This document shows positions 52,682 through 62,349 of a stretch of DNA of 64,000 nucleotides, piece after piece (the stretch's first letter is position 1; each line of letters begins with the position of its first letter). The translations under genes and the position numbers were made by a program. The notes beneath the pieces were generated by a model. It did no database searches. It saw nothing but the letters and a program-made list of their open reading frames with translations, and was not told the DNA's origin. Source of the stretch: Salinimicrobium profundisediminis (lineage in GTDB: Bacteria; Bacteroidota; Bacteroidia; Flavobacteriales; Flavobacteriaceae); contig NZ_JAPJDA010000019.1 in the NCBI RefSeq assembly GCF_026241755.1, positions 1 through 64,000 of the forward strand, given 5' to 3'.

Positions 52682-53407
52682 TTAGTTAAGGTTTAATTCT
52701 GAAGTTGATAGAATGAGGCTTTGAAACAGGAGAGTCAAAAATTTGTCGGGATTTTCCCTTTTTAGAGAGGAATTAGATCTGTAAAAATTTTGAATTTGCT
52801 CTTCCTTGTTAGGGAACAGTTTACGAACGGATCTTTGGGAGTCAATTTCTTCGGGATTCCCATTGATCGAAACAAAATATTCGGGGGTATCTTCTTTGAA
52901 CTCGAAGTAGGTAAAATTTTGATCTAAATGTTTTTTTATTTTCTTGCGATGCTTCTTTAGCAAGAGAATATCATTGCCTTCCAGTAGAATTTCATAGAAC
53001 TGAGGTTTTTCATCTGAAGTTCCTTTCAGGGCAATAAAGCTATGCCCATCAATATTAAAAACCTGTACATTTTCTTTGTGCAATTGGATGAGTGTAGCAC
53101 CTCCGGCTGTAGGAATCCGTGTTAGCAGAAGATCATCAAAGATGTTGTATCGTAAATCAAGGTTGGAGTAGGGTTGGCCGTCATATATCACATTACCATT
53201 TAAGTATTCCATGGTTTGAAAATACTTGTGATCATCACTACGTATTATATGCTGCTCCACGTATTCTATACCATTTGCGAGATCTGTATTTTGAATGTGG
53301 ATTACAGAATCGAAGAGTTCATAAACAGGCTCTACTGCTGTTTGAGAAAAGCTTGTAGCAGGATAGAGGAGAAGCAGAGATAGAAACTGTCTAAAGTTTT
53401 TTTTCAT
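52682..53407 (-). CDS. Secreted protein of unknown function, first gene of the TonB locus
   Basis: A 241-residue protein with a signal peptide (YPATSFSQ). The middle shows GNVIYDGQPYSNLDLRYNIF followed by LIQLHKENVQVFNIDGHSF. This beta-rich pattern recurs in Bacteroidota secreted proteins that precede TonB receptors, but I know no function. It is separated from the receptor by one base, so both are co-transcribed. The C-terminal half is Lys-rich (LLLKKHRKKIKKHLDQ). No promoter box was found in the upstream gap. Confidence 0.7.
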   Translation of the reverse strand: MKKNFRQFLSLLLLYPATSFSQTAVEPVYELFDSVIHIQNTDLANGIEYVEQHIIRSDDHKYFQTMEYLNGNVIYDGQPYSNLDLRYNIFDDLLLTRIPTAGGATLIQLHKENVQVFNIDGHSFIALKGTSDEKPQFYEILLEGNDILLLKKHRKKIKKHLDQNFTYFEFKEDTPEYFVSINGNPEEIDSQRSVRKLFPNKEEQIQNFYRSNSSLKRENPDKFLTLLFQSLILSTSELNLN

Positions 53408-53729
53408 TTAAAGAAAGGCTGGTGAAGTATAAGAGGGGAAATTAGCATTTTTATAACATAATGAGAAGTGTTTTTCATTTTTTCCTACATTTTTTTGTTT
53501 TGTAATGCTCTTTATGGAAACTTTTTGCTGAAACTCCAGATTTATAAGATAGACGATCTAAATGGAATTTTAGAGGAGTTACTTATATATTGCATCTTTT
53601 CAACTTTCATTAAATCAGGTAAGAAGTTAATCGTCCACCTAATGAGGCAAAATTTAAAAGCCTTTTTATATTAAAAAAGGCTGCCCATTTGGACAGCCTT
53701 TTTCTTAGACAATTGTAAATTCTTTTGGA
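53408..53729. other. Gap between the TonB locus and the SusCD pair
   Basis: These 322 bases hold a terminator for susD near one end (53674-53703) and the upstream region of the 241-residue gene at the other. A 68-codon plus-strand frame (53468-53674) has no ribosome binding site or recognisable protein and is not called. No TAnnTTTG box on the minus strand near 53407. Confidence 0.6.
53674..53703 (-). terminator. Terminator after the SusCD operon
   Basis: AAAAAGGCTG pairs with CAGCCTTTTT, with an inner CC/GG pair. On the minus strand six T follow. It lies about 27 bases past the susD-like stop. Confidence 0.9.
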
Positions 53730-55160
53730 TTAATCCTGATCCCAGAAAATTCTAGTTTGTTGCTCGTCTCCACCTATAGCACTAGAAGCGGCTTCCCAGT
53801 TTGCACTGTTTAAAGTAGCTTCGCTTACAGGATAAGTGAATCTTAATGGTACCGGAAGACCAGACTGTGCTGCATTAGGTAATTCAGGTACATCTAATTT
53901 TCTCCAGGTAGACCAGGCTTCAAAACCGCGGTTGTATAAAGCGATCCATTTTTGAACACCAATTTTTTCTATCCAGTTTGCCTGGCTGTAGGCAACTGCT
54001 GGTTGTGCAATGTAGGCATCGGCTTCAGCTTCAGTTCCATCCCAATAAAGAATAGATGAAGTAATGGCTTCGTTATAATGAGTTTCTGCATCTTCGCTAA
54101 TATAACTTCTGGCGGCAGCTTCCGCGATTAGAAATTCGACTTCAGTATAATCTAAAAGTACACCTTCTAAAGTCGGGTCTTCAAAACGCTCGCTATAAAT
54201 TGTGCTGTTACTTTGAGTGTTTCCGTTGGCACCGTAAGTTCCCCCATCATAAACACCTTCTCCAAGATTTTGAGCAAAATAATCATCTCTTCTTGGGTCA
54301 TCAAGTGCGTTCATTTTATCAACTATTGTGTTAGCTGCAACGAAATCGGCACGACCAGATTGTACAAGGTCTTCCCAAATAGGGTTGGTGTTTGGAGCTG
54401 ATGCTTCATAATCCATTGACGCATTGTCTGCATGAGACTCAAATACTCCTGCCTGAATGGCTTCTGTTGCCATCTTAGCAGCTTTGGTATCATCTACATT
54501 AGCGTATCTTAAAGCTAGACGTAGTTTCAAAGAGTTAGCAAATTTTGCCCATTGGCCGGCATCCCCATTATAAAGGTAATCGGCCTGACCAAATCCACCG
54601 GCTCCATCAGTAAGCTGGGTAATAGCAGCATCTAATCGAGTTACGATATCTGCATAAATTGCAGCGTCATCATCATAAACAGGAGTACTGTTTTCAAGAT
54701 CCAGAGCTTCTGTGTAAGGAATATCACCAAAAGTGTCTACCAGAACATGCCATGTGAAGACCTGTAGTACTTCAATCATAGCCAATTGGTTTTGAATTTG
54801 GGCTTCAGACAGAGAAGAGTCTGGATTTTCATTTATAATCATGGCTGCTTCATCCAGATCTTTAAGAACATCTCGATAAAGAATTATCCATTGGGCACCA
54901 TTTATATCTCTTTCCACGAGATTATAGTTCGCTTCATCGGTATATGTGGTTTCAGTCCAATATTGGGCCACAAGTTTAAAAATTCCCCTGTTAACATTTG
55001 TGCTGACCATTTGGTCAATCAAATTTTTGGTAGCATTAGAGAACAATACATCGGCCGGTACTTCTGTAGGGGCTTTTGTATCGACATTCACTTCTGATAA
55101 GTCATCAGAACATGCTACAACCCCTGTAGCCAGTAATATGATTAAAAATAGTTTCTTCAT
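53730..55160 (-). CDS. SusD/RagB-like nutrient-binding outer membrane lipoprotein
   Basis: A 476-residue surface lipoprotein (Cys17, ATGVVACSD) that caps a SusC-type TonB receptor and binds its ligand. AQYWTETTYTDEANYNL (about 66-82) and the VFTWHVLVDTFGDIPYTEAL segment (about 136-155) match the SusD-like_2 group. The C-terminal segment WIALYNRGFEAWSTWRKLDVP (about 406-426) is also typical of it. It follows the SusC gene after ten bases. No polysaccharide lyase, glycosidase or peptidase adjoins, so the substrate is unknown; this SusD group is often linked to peptides or glycans. Confidence 0.93.
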   Translation of the reverse strand: MKKLFLIILLATGVVACSDDLSEVNVDTKAPTEVPADVLFSNATKNLIDQMVSTNVNRGIFKLVAQYWTETTYTDEANYNLVERDINGAQWIILYRDVLKDLDEAAMIINENPDSSLSEAQIQNQLAMIEVLQVFTWHVLVDTFGDIPYTEALDLENSTPVYDDDAAIYADIVTRLDAAITQLTDGAGGFGQADYLYNGDAGQWAKFANSLKLRLALRYANVDDTKAAKMATEAIQAGVFESHADNASMDYEASAPNTNPIWEDLVQSGRADFVAANTIVDKMNALDDPRRDDYFAQNLGEGVYDGGTYGANGNTQSNSTIYSERFEDPTLEGVLLDYTEVEFLIAEAAARSYISEDAETHYNEAITSSILYWDGTEAEADAYIAQPAVAYSQANWIEKIGVQKWIALYNRGFEAWSTWRKLDVPELPNAAQSGLPVPLRFTYPVSEATLNSANWEAASSAIGGDEQQTRIFWDQD

Positions 55161-55170
55161 GATATTTTTT

Positions 55171-58100
55171 TTAGAATTGTAGTCTTACGTTAAAACCGTA
55201 CTCTCTGGCAGTTGGAATTGCTCCAGACTGGTATCCCTGAATATTTCCAGAACTTAATCCTGCTTCAGGATCTGAGTAAGGAATGTTTTTGTCAATGATC
55301 CACAAGTTTCTTCCTACTGCAGACAGGGTTACGTCTGTCATAGAGATTTTTTCAGCGATAGAGTTTGGTAAAGAATAAGATAAAGTAGCTTCTCTTAATT
55401 TAACATAACTTGCGTCATAAACATGATAAGCATTAGGTGCATAACCATAACCTATAGCATTGGCGTAGTTACTCATAGAGGTTCTGGTTGTATTCGGAGT
55501 TCCATCAGGATTAACTCCTTCCAATAAGATACCTCCGCCTTCTGATACAGGATCTCTCTTTGGATTGCCTAATTCATTAAGTCCTGCAGTGTTTACAGGT
55601 ACACCTGTAGCATAACCGTACCATGTGTCAAGAGAGAACACACTTCCACCTTCCTGGATATCGATTAGGAAGCTGAAGGCAATATCTTTATATGAGAAAG
55701 TATTGCTTATCCCCGCTTTCCAGTCTGGGTTAATATCCCCAAGTGGCTGTGGAGTTCCATCTACAACAAAACGACCGTTGTTTGGATTAATAACAGGACC
55801 ACTTCCATCTTCTAAATAAGTGTAGTTAGTTCCCCAAATTGTACCGTAAGGTTTTCCTACTGTAGCGTTAATAGAAACTCCTCCCTGGAGTGATGCCAGC
55901 TCGAGGTTTTGGTTACCTCCGTACAAGGATAGCACTTCACTTTCGTTAGTAAACCAGTTACCATTAATTCTCCATTCAAAATCGTCGGTTCTAATTGGGC
56001 TTACGTGTAAGCTGGCTTCAAAACCTTTGTTTTCAATTTCTCCGGCATTTACCCATCTCGAAGTATAACCTGTTGCACCTGTAATAGTAACAGGCATTAG
56101 TTGATCCTGAGAATTTGACTGGTAAGCAGCCACATCAAAACCTACACGTCTATTAAAGAACTCCATTTCTAAACCAACTTCCCAACTTGTAGTGGTTTCG
56201 TTTTTAAGATCTGGGTTATTAGCAGTGCTACTTACTGAATAAAGCGGAGTCCTGAAGTTTGTAGGGTTGTCATAAACATTCTGAACTGATAATGGTGGTG
56301 CATAGTTACCTACCTCAGCGTAGTTGGCACGAAGTTTACCAAATGATAACCAGTCGTTGTTAAGGAATTCTGAAAATACAACACTTGTAGAAACAGACGG
56401 ATAGAAGTAAGAGTTGTTTTCTTCTGGTAGTGAGGAAGATTCGTCAACCCTTGCAGTTGCATCAAGGAAAAGTAAGTTTCTATAACCAAATGATGCGCTG
56501 GCGAAATAACCGTTAGTATGTAGTTCTTCAAAGCTTTCTGTTGGTGGCTCTAAAAGGTTCTGTGAATTTGATAAAGCGAAAAGACCAGGAATTACCAAAC
56601 CACCGGTAGTGCTGGCTCTCATTTGACGGAATGTCTGTCTTCTAGCCGTGGCACCTAATAGACCTGAAAGGTTAAGGTCTTCAGAAAGATCATAATCAAA
56701 GTTTAAAAGTAAATCGTAGTTGAGCTCGGTATAGCTGGCATCATATCTACGGTAGTGTGAAACTCCGTTACTTCCAACGTTTCTCCTCTCTTCTCTTAAG
56801 TCATTATAAGTATCCATAGACACCCGTCCTGTAGCAGTAAACCAGTCAGTAAATTCGTAGTTTAGGTTGAAATTTCCATACACCCTATCTCTAACATCTG
56901 TTTGATAATTCTCATAAAGCTGCCAGTATGGGTTATCAGTATAGATAGGACTAAAGTTGCCACCTTCTGCATTTGCATAATTCCAGGTGATGTTTCTTCC
57001 GGTAGAGAAATAAGCATCTTTTTGAGCTTCAAAATCTACGTTTGCCTGGTTCCACTGGCGCATAGACTGGAAAATGTTTGTTCCACTATAACCTGTTCCG
57101 TAACGTCCTTTACCATCAGTGTTGGTATAAGTTGCAGTTACTCCTGCAGTAAGTTTTTCGGTGAAATCGTGAGTAGCTTTTACATCTACTGTGTTTCTCT
57201 TAATGTTACTGTTTGGAAGAATACCTTCCTGGTCATAAAGGGTATAACCCAATCTATAAGTACTTCGGTCTGTTCCTCCATCAAGAGAGATGCTGTGGTT
57301 GTATGAAACCCCTGTTCTAAAGATAGATTCGGGTCCATTTTCAGCGGCTGTCCATGGGGTAGCCTGTAGATAGTTTGGAGATTCAGGATAAAATGCATCC
57401 CATTGGAAAACCATCAGGCTGGGGTCAAATCTTCCACCAAAAGAAGCATCTTCTGTAAATGGAACTACCAAATCGTCTGTTCCGTCACCATCAACATCCC
57501 ATTCGTTAAAGTAAGCATCCTCGTTTGGGCCATAAAAAGCTCCGTATCCGGCACCATACTCTTTCTGATATTCAACAAAAGTATCATCATCCATTTCAGA
57601 AAAAGTTACTCCACTGGAAATGGTAACTCCAATATCATCGTTCTTTTGTCCTGATTTTGTAGTTATAATGATTACCCCATTCGCGGCACGAGACCCATAT
57701 AGTGCAGATGCTGCAGCCCCTTTAAGAACGTTTACAGACGCAACGTCATCTGGATTGATATCCATGGCTGCGTTACCGTAATCGTACCCGCCTCCACCTC
57801 GCTGTTGAGTAGAGGTGTTAGTGTTTTCATTGCTAATTGGCACTCCGTCTACTACGAATAAAGGCTGGTTGTTTCCAGTCAATGAAGTATAACCACGGAT
57901 GATCACGTTTGAAGAACCACCAAGAGTACTACTCTTTTTGATATCCAAACCTGATACTTTACCAGATAAGGAGTTAATGAAGTTACCTTCTTTTGCCGTG
58001 TTTACTTCGGCTCCGCTAACTTCTTCGGTAGCATAACCTAAAGATCTTTTTTCACGCGAAATCCCGAGAGCGGTTACTACAACTTCTTCAAGTTGAGCGG

Positions 58101-58398
58101 CATCTGGTTTTAAGATCACATCAATTGTGTCTACGTTCGTAACAGGATATTCTGCGGTTTGCATTCCCAGATAGGAAAATACCAGTACTTCGCCCTGACT
58201 TACTTCGAGGGAGTAATTCCCGTCAAAATCTGTCTGTACTCCCTTGGTAGTACCTTTAACAAGTACGTTCACCCCCGGGAGAGGCATCCCATTAGCATCA
58301 GTCACAGTACCCGATACTGTGAGGTCTTGTTGTGCAAAGGTAACTTGCACAACTAACGCCAATAATAGCGTTAGCATTCCACTTAATTTTGTTTTCAT
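55171..58398 (-). CDS. SusC/RagA family TonB-linked outer membrane protein
   Basis: A 1075-residue nutrient transporter of the outer membrane. Order: signal peptide (VQVTFAQ), carboxypeptidase-like domain (about 25-105, VSGTVTDANGMPLPGVNV, TKGVQTDFDGNYSL), plug (about 110-240: LEEVVVTALGISREKRSLGY, GGSSNVIIRGYTSLTGNNQP, LYGSRAANGVIIITTKSG) and a C-terminal barrel with DWKAGISNTFSYKDIAFSF and a final EYGFNVRLQF. There is no STN domain, so it is not a sigma-signalling type. It is transcribed with the SusD gene, and its upstream gap is shared with the divergent rpsL operon. Confidence 0.95.
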   Translation of the reverse strand: MKTKLSGMLTLLLALVVQVTFAQQDLTVSGTVTDANGMPLPGVNVLVKGTTKGVQTDFDGNYSLEVSQGEVLVFSYLGMQTAEYPVTNVDTIDVILKPDAAQLEEVVVTALGISREKRSLGYATEEVSGAEVNTAKEGNFINSLSGKVSGLDIKKSSTLGGSSNVIIRGYTSLTGNNQPLFVVDGVPISNENTNTSTQQRGGGGYDYGNAAMDINPDDVASVNVLKGAAASALYGSRAANGVIIITTKSGQKNDDIGVTISSGVTFSEMDDDTFVEYQKEYGAGYGAFYGPNEDAYFNEWDVDGDGTDDLVVPFTEDASFGGRFDPSLMVFQWDAFYPESPNYLQATPWTAAENGPESIFRTGVSYNHSISLDGGTDRSTYRLGYTLYDQEGILPNSNIKRNTVDVKATHDFTEKLTAGVTATYTNTDGKGRYGTGYSGTNIFQSMRQWNQANVDFEAQKDAYFSTGRNITWNYANAEGGNFSPIYTDNPYWQLYENYQTDVRDRVYGNFNLNYEFTDWFTATGRVSMDTYNDLREERRNVGSNGVSHYRRYDASYTELNYDLLLNFDYDLSEDLNLSGLLGATARRQTFRQMRASTTGGLVIPGLFALSNSQNLLEPPTESFEELHTNGYFASASFGYRNLLFLDATARVDESSSLPEENNSYFYPSVSTSVVFSEFLNNDWLSFGKLRANYAEVGNYAPPLSVQNVYDNPTNFRTPLYSVSSTANNPDLKNETTTSWEVGLEMEFFNRRVGFDVAAYQSNSQDQLMPVTITGATGYTSRWVNAGEIENKGFEASLHVSPIRTDDFEWRINGNWFTNESEVLSLYGGNQNLELASLQGGVSINATVGKPYGTIWGTNYTYLEDGSGPVINPNNGRFVVDGTPQPLGDINPDWKAGISNTFSYKDIAFSFLIDIQEGGSVFSLDTWYGYATGVPVNTAGLNELGNPKRDPVSEGGGILLEGVNPDGTPNTTRTSMSNYANAIGYGYAPNAYHVYDASYVKLREATLSYSLPNSIAEKISMTDVTLSAVGRNLWIIDKNIPYSDPEAGLSSGNIQGYQSGAIPTAREYGFNVRLQF

Positions 58399-58861
58399 TT
58401 TAATGATTTGTTTGAATTAGCCAGTGCCAAATTTGAAGATAAATTGTCATCCTGACAACTTTTTCTCTTTAAAAGTTTAGTTTAATCTTAAAAATGACTC
58501 AATATTTAAGCTTTCATTAACGTTTTCAAGCTCTTTTGTGCATTTAATGTAGTGGCTTCATTCTCAGAGAGGAACATGCTGTGTTTTTAAGTGTGATCAA
58601 TATCATTTGTGGGGTTAAATAAATTTGGTAAAAAAATTTTTTATACCGGAGAAAAATCCAAAATGAAAATTTTTTTTAATAAAAAGCTGAAAGTGTTCTC
58701 AGGGTGTCAAAAATGGTAAAAAACAAGGGTGGTTTTTTCTTTTTGATAATGCCTCTGAAAATTAATTGCTTAAGATTTGAATTATTGGGTTTTATTTCTA
58801 CCTTTGCAGACCTTTTTAGAAAAGGGTTTATATCAAATAAATAATTAGTGTAAAAGAAATT
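58399..58861. other. Divergent susC-rpsL intergenic region
   Basis: These 463 AT-rich bases have no gene. The plus strand carries the rpsL promoter (58776-58806). A half copy of the dispersed palindrome (TCAAAAATGG near 58708) lies in the middle. No TAnnTTTG box facing susC was seen. Confidence 0.65.
58776..58806 (+). promoter_or_regulatory. rpsL operon promoter, canonical Bacteroidota type
   Basis: TTTG (58776-58779), exactly 19 bases, then TACCTTTG (58799-58806). This matches the consensus TTTG-N19-TAnnTTTG in both boxes and spacing. It lies 55 bases upstream of the rpsL ATG. Confidence 0.8.
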
Positions 58862-59236
58862 ATGCCAACAATTTCACAATTAGTACGAAAAGGAAGAGCC
58901 ACAATTACCAAGAAGAGTAAATCGGCTGCTTTGGACTCGTGCCCTCAAAGACGGGGAGTATGTACTCGTGTTTACACCACTACACCTAAAAAACCAAACT
59001 CTGCAATGCGTAAAGTAGCAAGGGTTAGGTTGACTAATGGTAAAGAGGTGAACGCTTACATCCCTGGTGAAGGTCACAACCTCCAGGAGCACTCGATAGT
59101 ATTGGTTAGAGGCGGAAGAGTTAAAGATTTGCCTGGAGTTAGGTATCATATTGTGCGTGGTGCTCTGGATACTGCCGGTGTTGCAGGAAGAACCCAGAGG
59201 CGTTCAAAGTATGGTGCTAAAAAGCCTAAGAAATAA
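58862..59236 (+). CDS. rpsL: 30S ribosomal protein S12
   Basis: Decoding-centre ribosomal protein, 124 residues. [11 protein letters not shown] opens the protein and [15 protein letters not shown] (about 43-57) holds the conserved streptomycin-site lysine. [19 protein letters not shown] (about 84-102) carries the second. The end is [12 protein letters not shown]. It is the first gene of the str cluster, with a consensus promoter 55 bases upstream, and rpsG follows after 45 bases. Confidence 0.98.
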   Translation: MPTISQLVRKGRATITKKSKSAALDSCPQRRGVCTRVYTTTPKKPNSAMRKVARVRLTNGKEVNAYIPGEGHNLQEHSIVLVRGGRVKDLPGVRYHIVRGALDTAGVAGRTQRRSKYGAKKPKK

Positions 59237-59281
59237 TTTTATTTCCAGGGCAAGTAACAATTAACTTATTACAAAGAAGAA

Positions 59282-59758
59282 ATGAGAAAAAGACAGGCGA
59301 AAAAAAGGCCACTTTTACCAGATCCAAAGTTTAATGATCAGTTAGTAACGCGTTTTGTTAACATGATGATGTGGGATGGTAAAAAATCTGTTGCCTTTAA
59401 AGTTTTCTATGATGCTATTGCTATCGTAGAAGAGAAAAAACAGGATGAAGAAAAAACTGCACTTGAGCTATGGAAAGATGCTCTTTCTAATGTTATGCCT
59501 CACGTTGAAGTGCGTAGCCGTAGAGTAGGTGGTGCTACTTTTCAAATTCCAATGCAAATTAGACCAGATCGTAAGGTTTCAACTGCTATGAAGTGGTTGA
59601 TCTCTTATTCGAGGAAGCGTAACGAGAAATCTATGGCCCAAAGACTTGCGTCTGAGATTCTTGCTGCAGCTAAAGAAGAAGGTGCGGCTGTTAAGAAAAG
59701 AGTGGATACTCACAAGATGGCTGAAGCTAACAAAGCATTCTCTCACTTTAGATTCTAA
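59282..59758 (+). CDS. rpsG: 30S ribosomal protein S7
   Basis: Assembly-initiating protein of the 30S head, 158 residues. [20 protein letters not shown] starts the protein, [16 protein letters not shown] lies at about 78-93, and [13 protein letters not shown] ends it. fusA follows after three bases. No unusual features. Confidence 0.98.
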   Translation: MRKRQAKKRPLLPDPKFNDQLVTRFVNMMMWDGKKSVAFKVFYDAIAIVEEKKQDEEKTALELWKDALSNVMPHVEVRSRRVGGATFQIPMQIRPDRKVSTAMKWLISYSRKRNEKSMAQRLASEILAAAKEEGAAVKKRVDTHKMAEANKAFSHFRF

Positions 59759-59761
59759 AAA

Positions 59762-61873
59762 ATGGCACAAAGAGATTTAAAATTTACAAGAAATATTGGT
59801 ATTGCTGCGCACATTGATGCTGGTAAGACCACAACTACAGAGCGTATACTTTTCTACACCGGAATAAGTCATAAGATTGGTGAGGTGCACGATGGTGCGG
59901 CTACTATGGACTGGATGGAGCAGGAGCAGGAGCGTGGTATTACTATTACTTCTGCGGCTACGCATTGTAAGTGGATGTACCGCGACCAGGAATACACTGT
60001 TAATATTATTGATACTCCGGGACACGTTGACTTTACCGTAGAGGTAGAGCGTTCACTTCGTGTTCTTGATGGTATGGTTGCTCTTTTCAGTGCGGTTGAT
60101 GGTGTTGAGCCTCAATCTGAAACTGTATGGAGGCAAGCCGATAAATACCGTGTACCAAGACTTGGTTTTGTGAATAAGATGGACCGTCAGGGTGCAGACT
60201 TTTTCAATGTATGTAATCAGGTTAGAGAGATGCTAGGTGGAAACCCGGTGCCTCTTCAAGTGCCAATTGGTGATGAGGTAGACTTTAAAGGAGTCGTTGA
60301 CCTTATTGCTAAAAAGGCTATCATCTGGAATGAAGAAGACTACGGAATGACTTATGAGACCATTGATATCCCTGCGGAATTAATGGATGATGTGAATAAG
60401 TATAGAGCTCAGCTTGTAGAGGCAGTTGCCGAGTATGATGAGGCTCTTATGGAGAAATTCTTCGAAGATGAAGATTCAATTACTGAAGATGAGATCATTG
60501 CTGCTCTAAGGGCTGCAACCATAGATATGTCTATCATCCCAATGATGTGTGGTTCTTCTTTTAAGAATAAAGGAGTCCAGGCTATGTTGGATGCGGTGAT
60601 GCGTTACCTTCCGTCTCCAGTAGATGTGGAAGCTATTGTTGGGGTTAATCCTGATACAGAGAAAGAAGAGAGCCGTAAGCCTCATGTTGATTCTCCTTTT
60701 TCAGCTTTAGCTTTTAAAATTGCTACAGATCCCTTTGTTGGTCGTTTAGCTTTCTTTAGAGTTTATTCGGGAGCATTAGATGCTGGTTCATATGTTCAGA
60801 ATAACCGTTCCGGAAAAAAAGAACGTATTTCACGTATCTATCAGATGCATGCTAATAAACAACAGCCAATTGACAGAATTGAAGCTGGTGATATTGGTGC
60901 GGCTGTTGGATTTAAAGATATTAAAACAGGAGATACTTTGACTGATGAGAAACACCCTATCGTGCTTGAATCAATGTCTTTCCCTGATCCTGTAATTGGT
61001 ATTTCTGTTGAGCCTAAAACCAAGGCAGATGTTGATAAAATGGGTATGGCTTTGGCGAAATTAGCTGAAGAAGATCCAACTTTCCAGGTTAAGACTGATG
61101 AAGTTTCTGGGCAAACCATTATTTCAGGAATGGGTGAGCTTCACCTTGAAATTCTTGTAGATCGTTTGAAAAGAGAATTTAAGGTTGAGGTAAATGAAGG
61201 TCAACCACGTGTTGAGTATAAAGAAACTGTTACTAAAGATGCAGATCATAGAGAAGTTTACAAAAAGCAATCTGGTGGTCGTGGTAAGTTTGGTGATATT
61301 GTATTCACATTAGGGCCTGCAGATGAAGACTTTAAAGGTCCTGGGCTTCAGTTTGTTGACGAGATCAAAGGTGGGCGTATTCCAAAAGAATTCATTCCAT
61401 CAGTTGAAAAAGGATTCAAGGAAGCTATGAAAACCGGGCCTATGGCAGGTTTCACAATGGATACTTTAAAAGTAGTTCTTAAGGATGGATCTTTCCACCC
61501 TGTAGATTCAGATCAGCTTTCTTTTGAATTGGCTGCAAAAATGGGATATAAGGTTGCTGCTAAAAAAGCAGGAGCTGTAATCCTTGAGCCAATCATGAAA
61601 GTTGAAGTGGTTACCCCAGAAGAGAATATGGGTGATATAGTAGGGGATTTAAACAGACGTCGTGGACAGGTAAATAATATGTCTGACAGGTCTGGTGCAA
61701 AAGTTATTAAAGCTGAAGTGCCATTATCTGAAATGTTTGGATATGTTACTACCTTGCGTACCTTATCTTCAGGACGTGCAACTTCTACTATGGAATTTTC
61801 TCACTATGCCGAGACTCCTTCTAATATTTCAGAATCGATCATGAAGGCAGAAAAGGGAACCGCTAACGATTAA
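59762..61873 (+). CDS. fusA: Elongation factor G
   Basis: Translocation GTPase, 703 residues. G1 [17 protein letters not shown] (about 17-33), G2 [14 protein letters not shown]3 [16 protein letters not shown] and G4 [10 protein letters not shown] are all intact, followed by domains II-V ending [20 protein letters not shown]. It lies in str-cluster order after rpsG. There is no tuf gene downstream, unlike in E. coli; rpsJ follows after 12 bases. Confidence 0.98.
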   Translation: MAQRDLKFTRNIGIAAHIDAGKTTTTERILFYTGISHKIGEVHDGAATMDWMEQEQERGITITSAATHCKWMYRDQEYTVNIIDTPGHVDFTVEVERSLRVLDGMVALFSAVDGVEPQSETVWRQADKYRVPRLGFVNKMDRQGADFFNVCNQVREMLGGNPVPLQVPIGDEVDFKGVVDLIAKKAIIWNEEDYGMTYETIDIPAELMDDVNKYRAQLVEAVAEYDEALMEKFFEDEDSITEDEIIAALRAATIDMSIIPMMCGSSFKNKGVQAMLDAVMRYLPSPVDVEAIVGVNPDTEKEESRKPHVDSPFSALAFKIATDPFVGRLAFFRVYSGALDAGSYVQNNRSGKKERISRIYQMHANKQQPIDRIEAGDIGAAVGFKDIKTGDTLTDEKHPIVLESMSFPDPVIGISVEPKTKADVDKMGMALAKLAEEDPTFQVKTDEVSGQTIISGMGELHLEILVDRLKREFKVEVNEGQPRVEYKETVTKDADHREVYKKQSGGRGKFGDIVFTLGPADEDFKGPGLQFVDEIKGGRIPKEFIPSVEKGFKEAMKTGPMAGFTMDTLKVVLKDGSFHPVDSDQLSFELAAKMGYKVAAKKAGAVILEPIMKVEVVTPEENMGDIVGDLNRRRGQVNNMSDRSGAKVIKAEVPLSEMFGYVTTLRTLSSGRATSTMEFSHYAETPSNISESIMKAEKGTAND

Positions 61874-61885
61874 TTTATCAGGAAA

Positions 61886-62191
61886 ATGAGTCAAAAAATC
61901 AGAATAAAACTAAAATCTTACGATCACAACCTGGTAGACAAATCTGCCGAGAAGATTGTAAAAACCGTAAAAAGTACGGGAGCTGTGGTAACTGGTCCTA
62001 TTCCGTTGCCAACTCACAAGAAGATATTTACTGTATTGCGTTCTCCGCACGTTAACAAAAAGTCTAGAGAGCAGTTTCAGTTAAGCTCATATAAGAGGTT
62101 ACTGGATATTTACAGTTCTTCTTCAAAAACGATCGATGCTCTTATGAAGCTTGAATTGCCAAGTGGAGTAGAGGTTGAGATTAAAGTGTGA
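61886..62191 (+). CDS. rpsJ: 30S ribosomal protein S10
   Basis: A 101-residue 30S head protein, also the NusE partner in transcription antitermination. [20 protein letters not shown] (about 4-23), [20 protein letters not shown] (about 38-57) and a final [12 protein letters not shown] fit the family. It links directly to fusA. The gap to rplC (158 bases) is unusually long for this operon and holds a palindrome and a terminator-like hairpin. Confidence 0.98.
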   Translation: MSQKIRIKLKSYDHNLVDKSAEKIVKTVKSTGAVVTGPIPLPTHKKIFTVLRSPHVNKKSREQFQLSSYKRLLDIYSSSSKTIDALMKLELPSGVEVEIKV

Positions 62192-62197
62192 TCGTAG

Positions 62198-62219
62198 GAG
62201 ACAAAGCATGCTTTGTCTC
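62198..62219. repeat. 22-bp perfect palindrome between rpsJ and rplC (REP-like)
   Basis: GAGACAAAGCA joined directly to TGCTTTGTCTC, perfectly self-complementary, seven bases past the rpsJ stop. The following bases include a second imperfect inverted pair (TCCCGAG with GCGAGGGA). The form resembles REP-type intergenic palindromes of Bacteroidota genomes. No T tract follows. Confidence 0.85.
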
Positions 62220-62276
62220 GACAATTGTACGCAACATGTCCCGAGCTGTAAGCGAGGGAAAAACGGTGAAAAATAC

Positions 62277-62316
62277 ATTCAGGATTGGAAGTGTTTTTCA
62301 ATCCTGAATATTTTTT
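62277..62316 (+). terminator. Terminator or attenuator hairpin before rplC
   Basis: ATTCAGGATTG pairs perfectly with CAATCCTGAAT around an 11-base loop, followed by ATTTTTT. It is a full intrinsic terminator shape within the S10 operon, 34 bases before rplC. As no promoter box follows it, downstream genes need read-through, so a regulated attenuator (for example by L4 or NusG/S10) is possible. Confidence 0.75.
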
Positions 62317-62349
62317 AAATAAATATAAATTAATAACTAATAATTAATT

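Noticed and set aside
53468-53674. 68-codon plus-strand frame
   Set aside because: AT-rich, Phe/Ile/Leu-dominated translation, no ribosome binding site, ends at the susD terminator. Likely chance.
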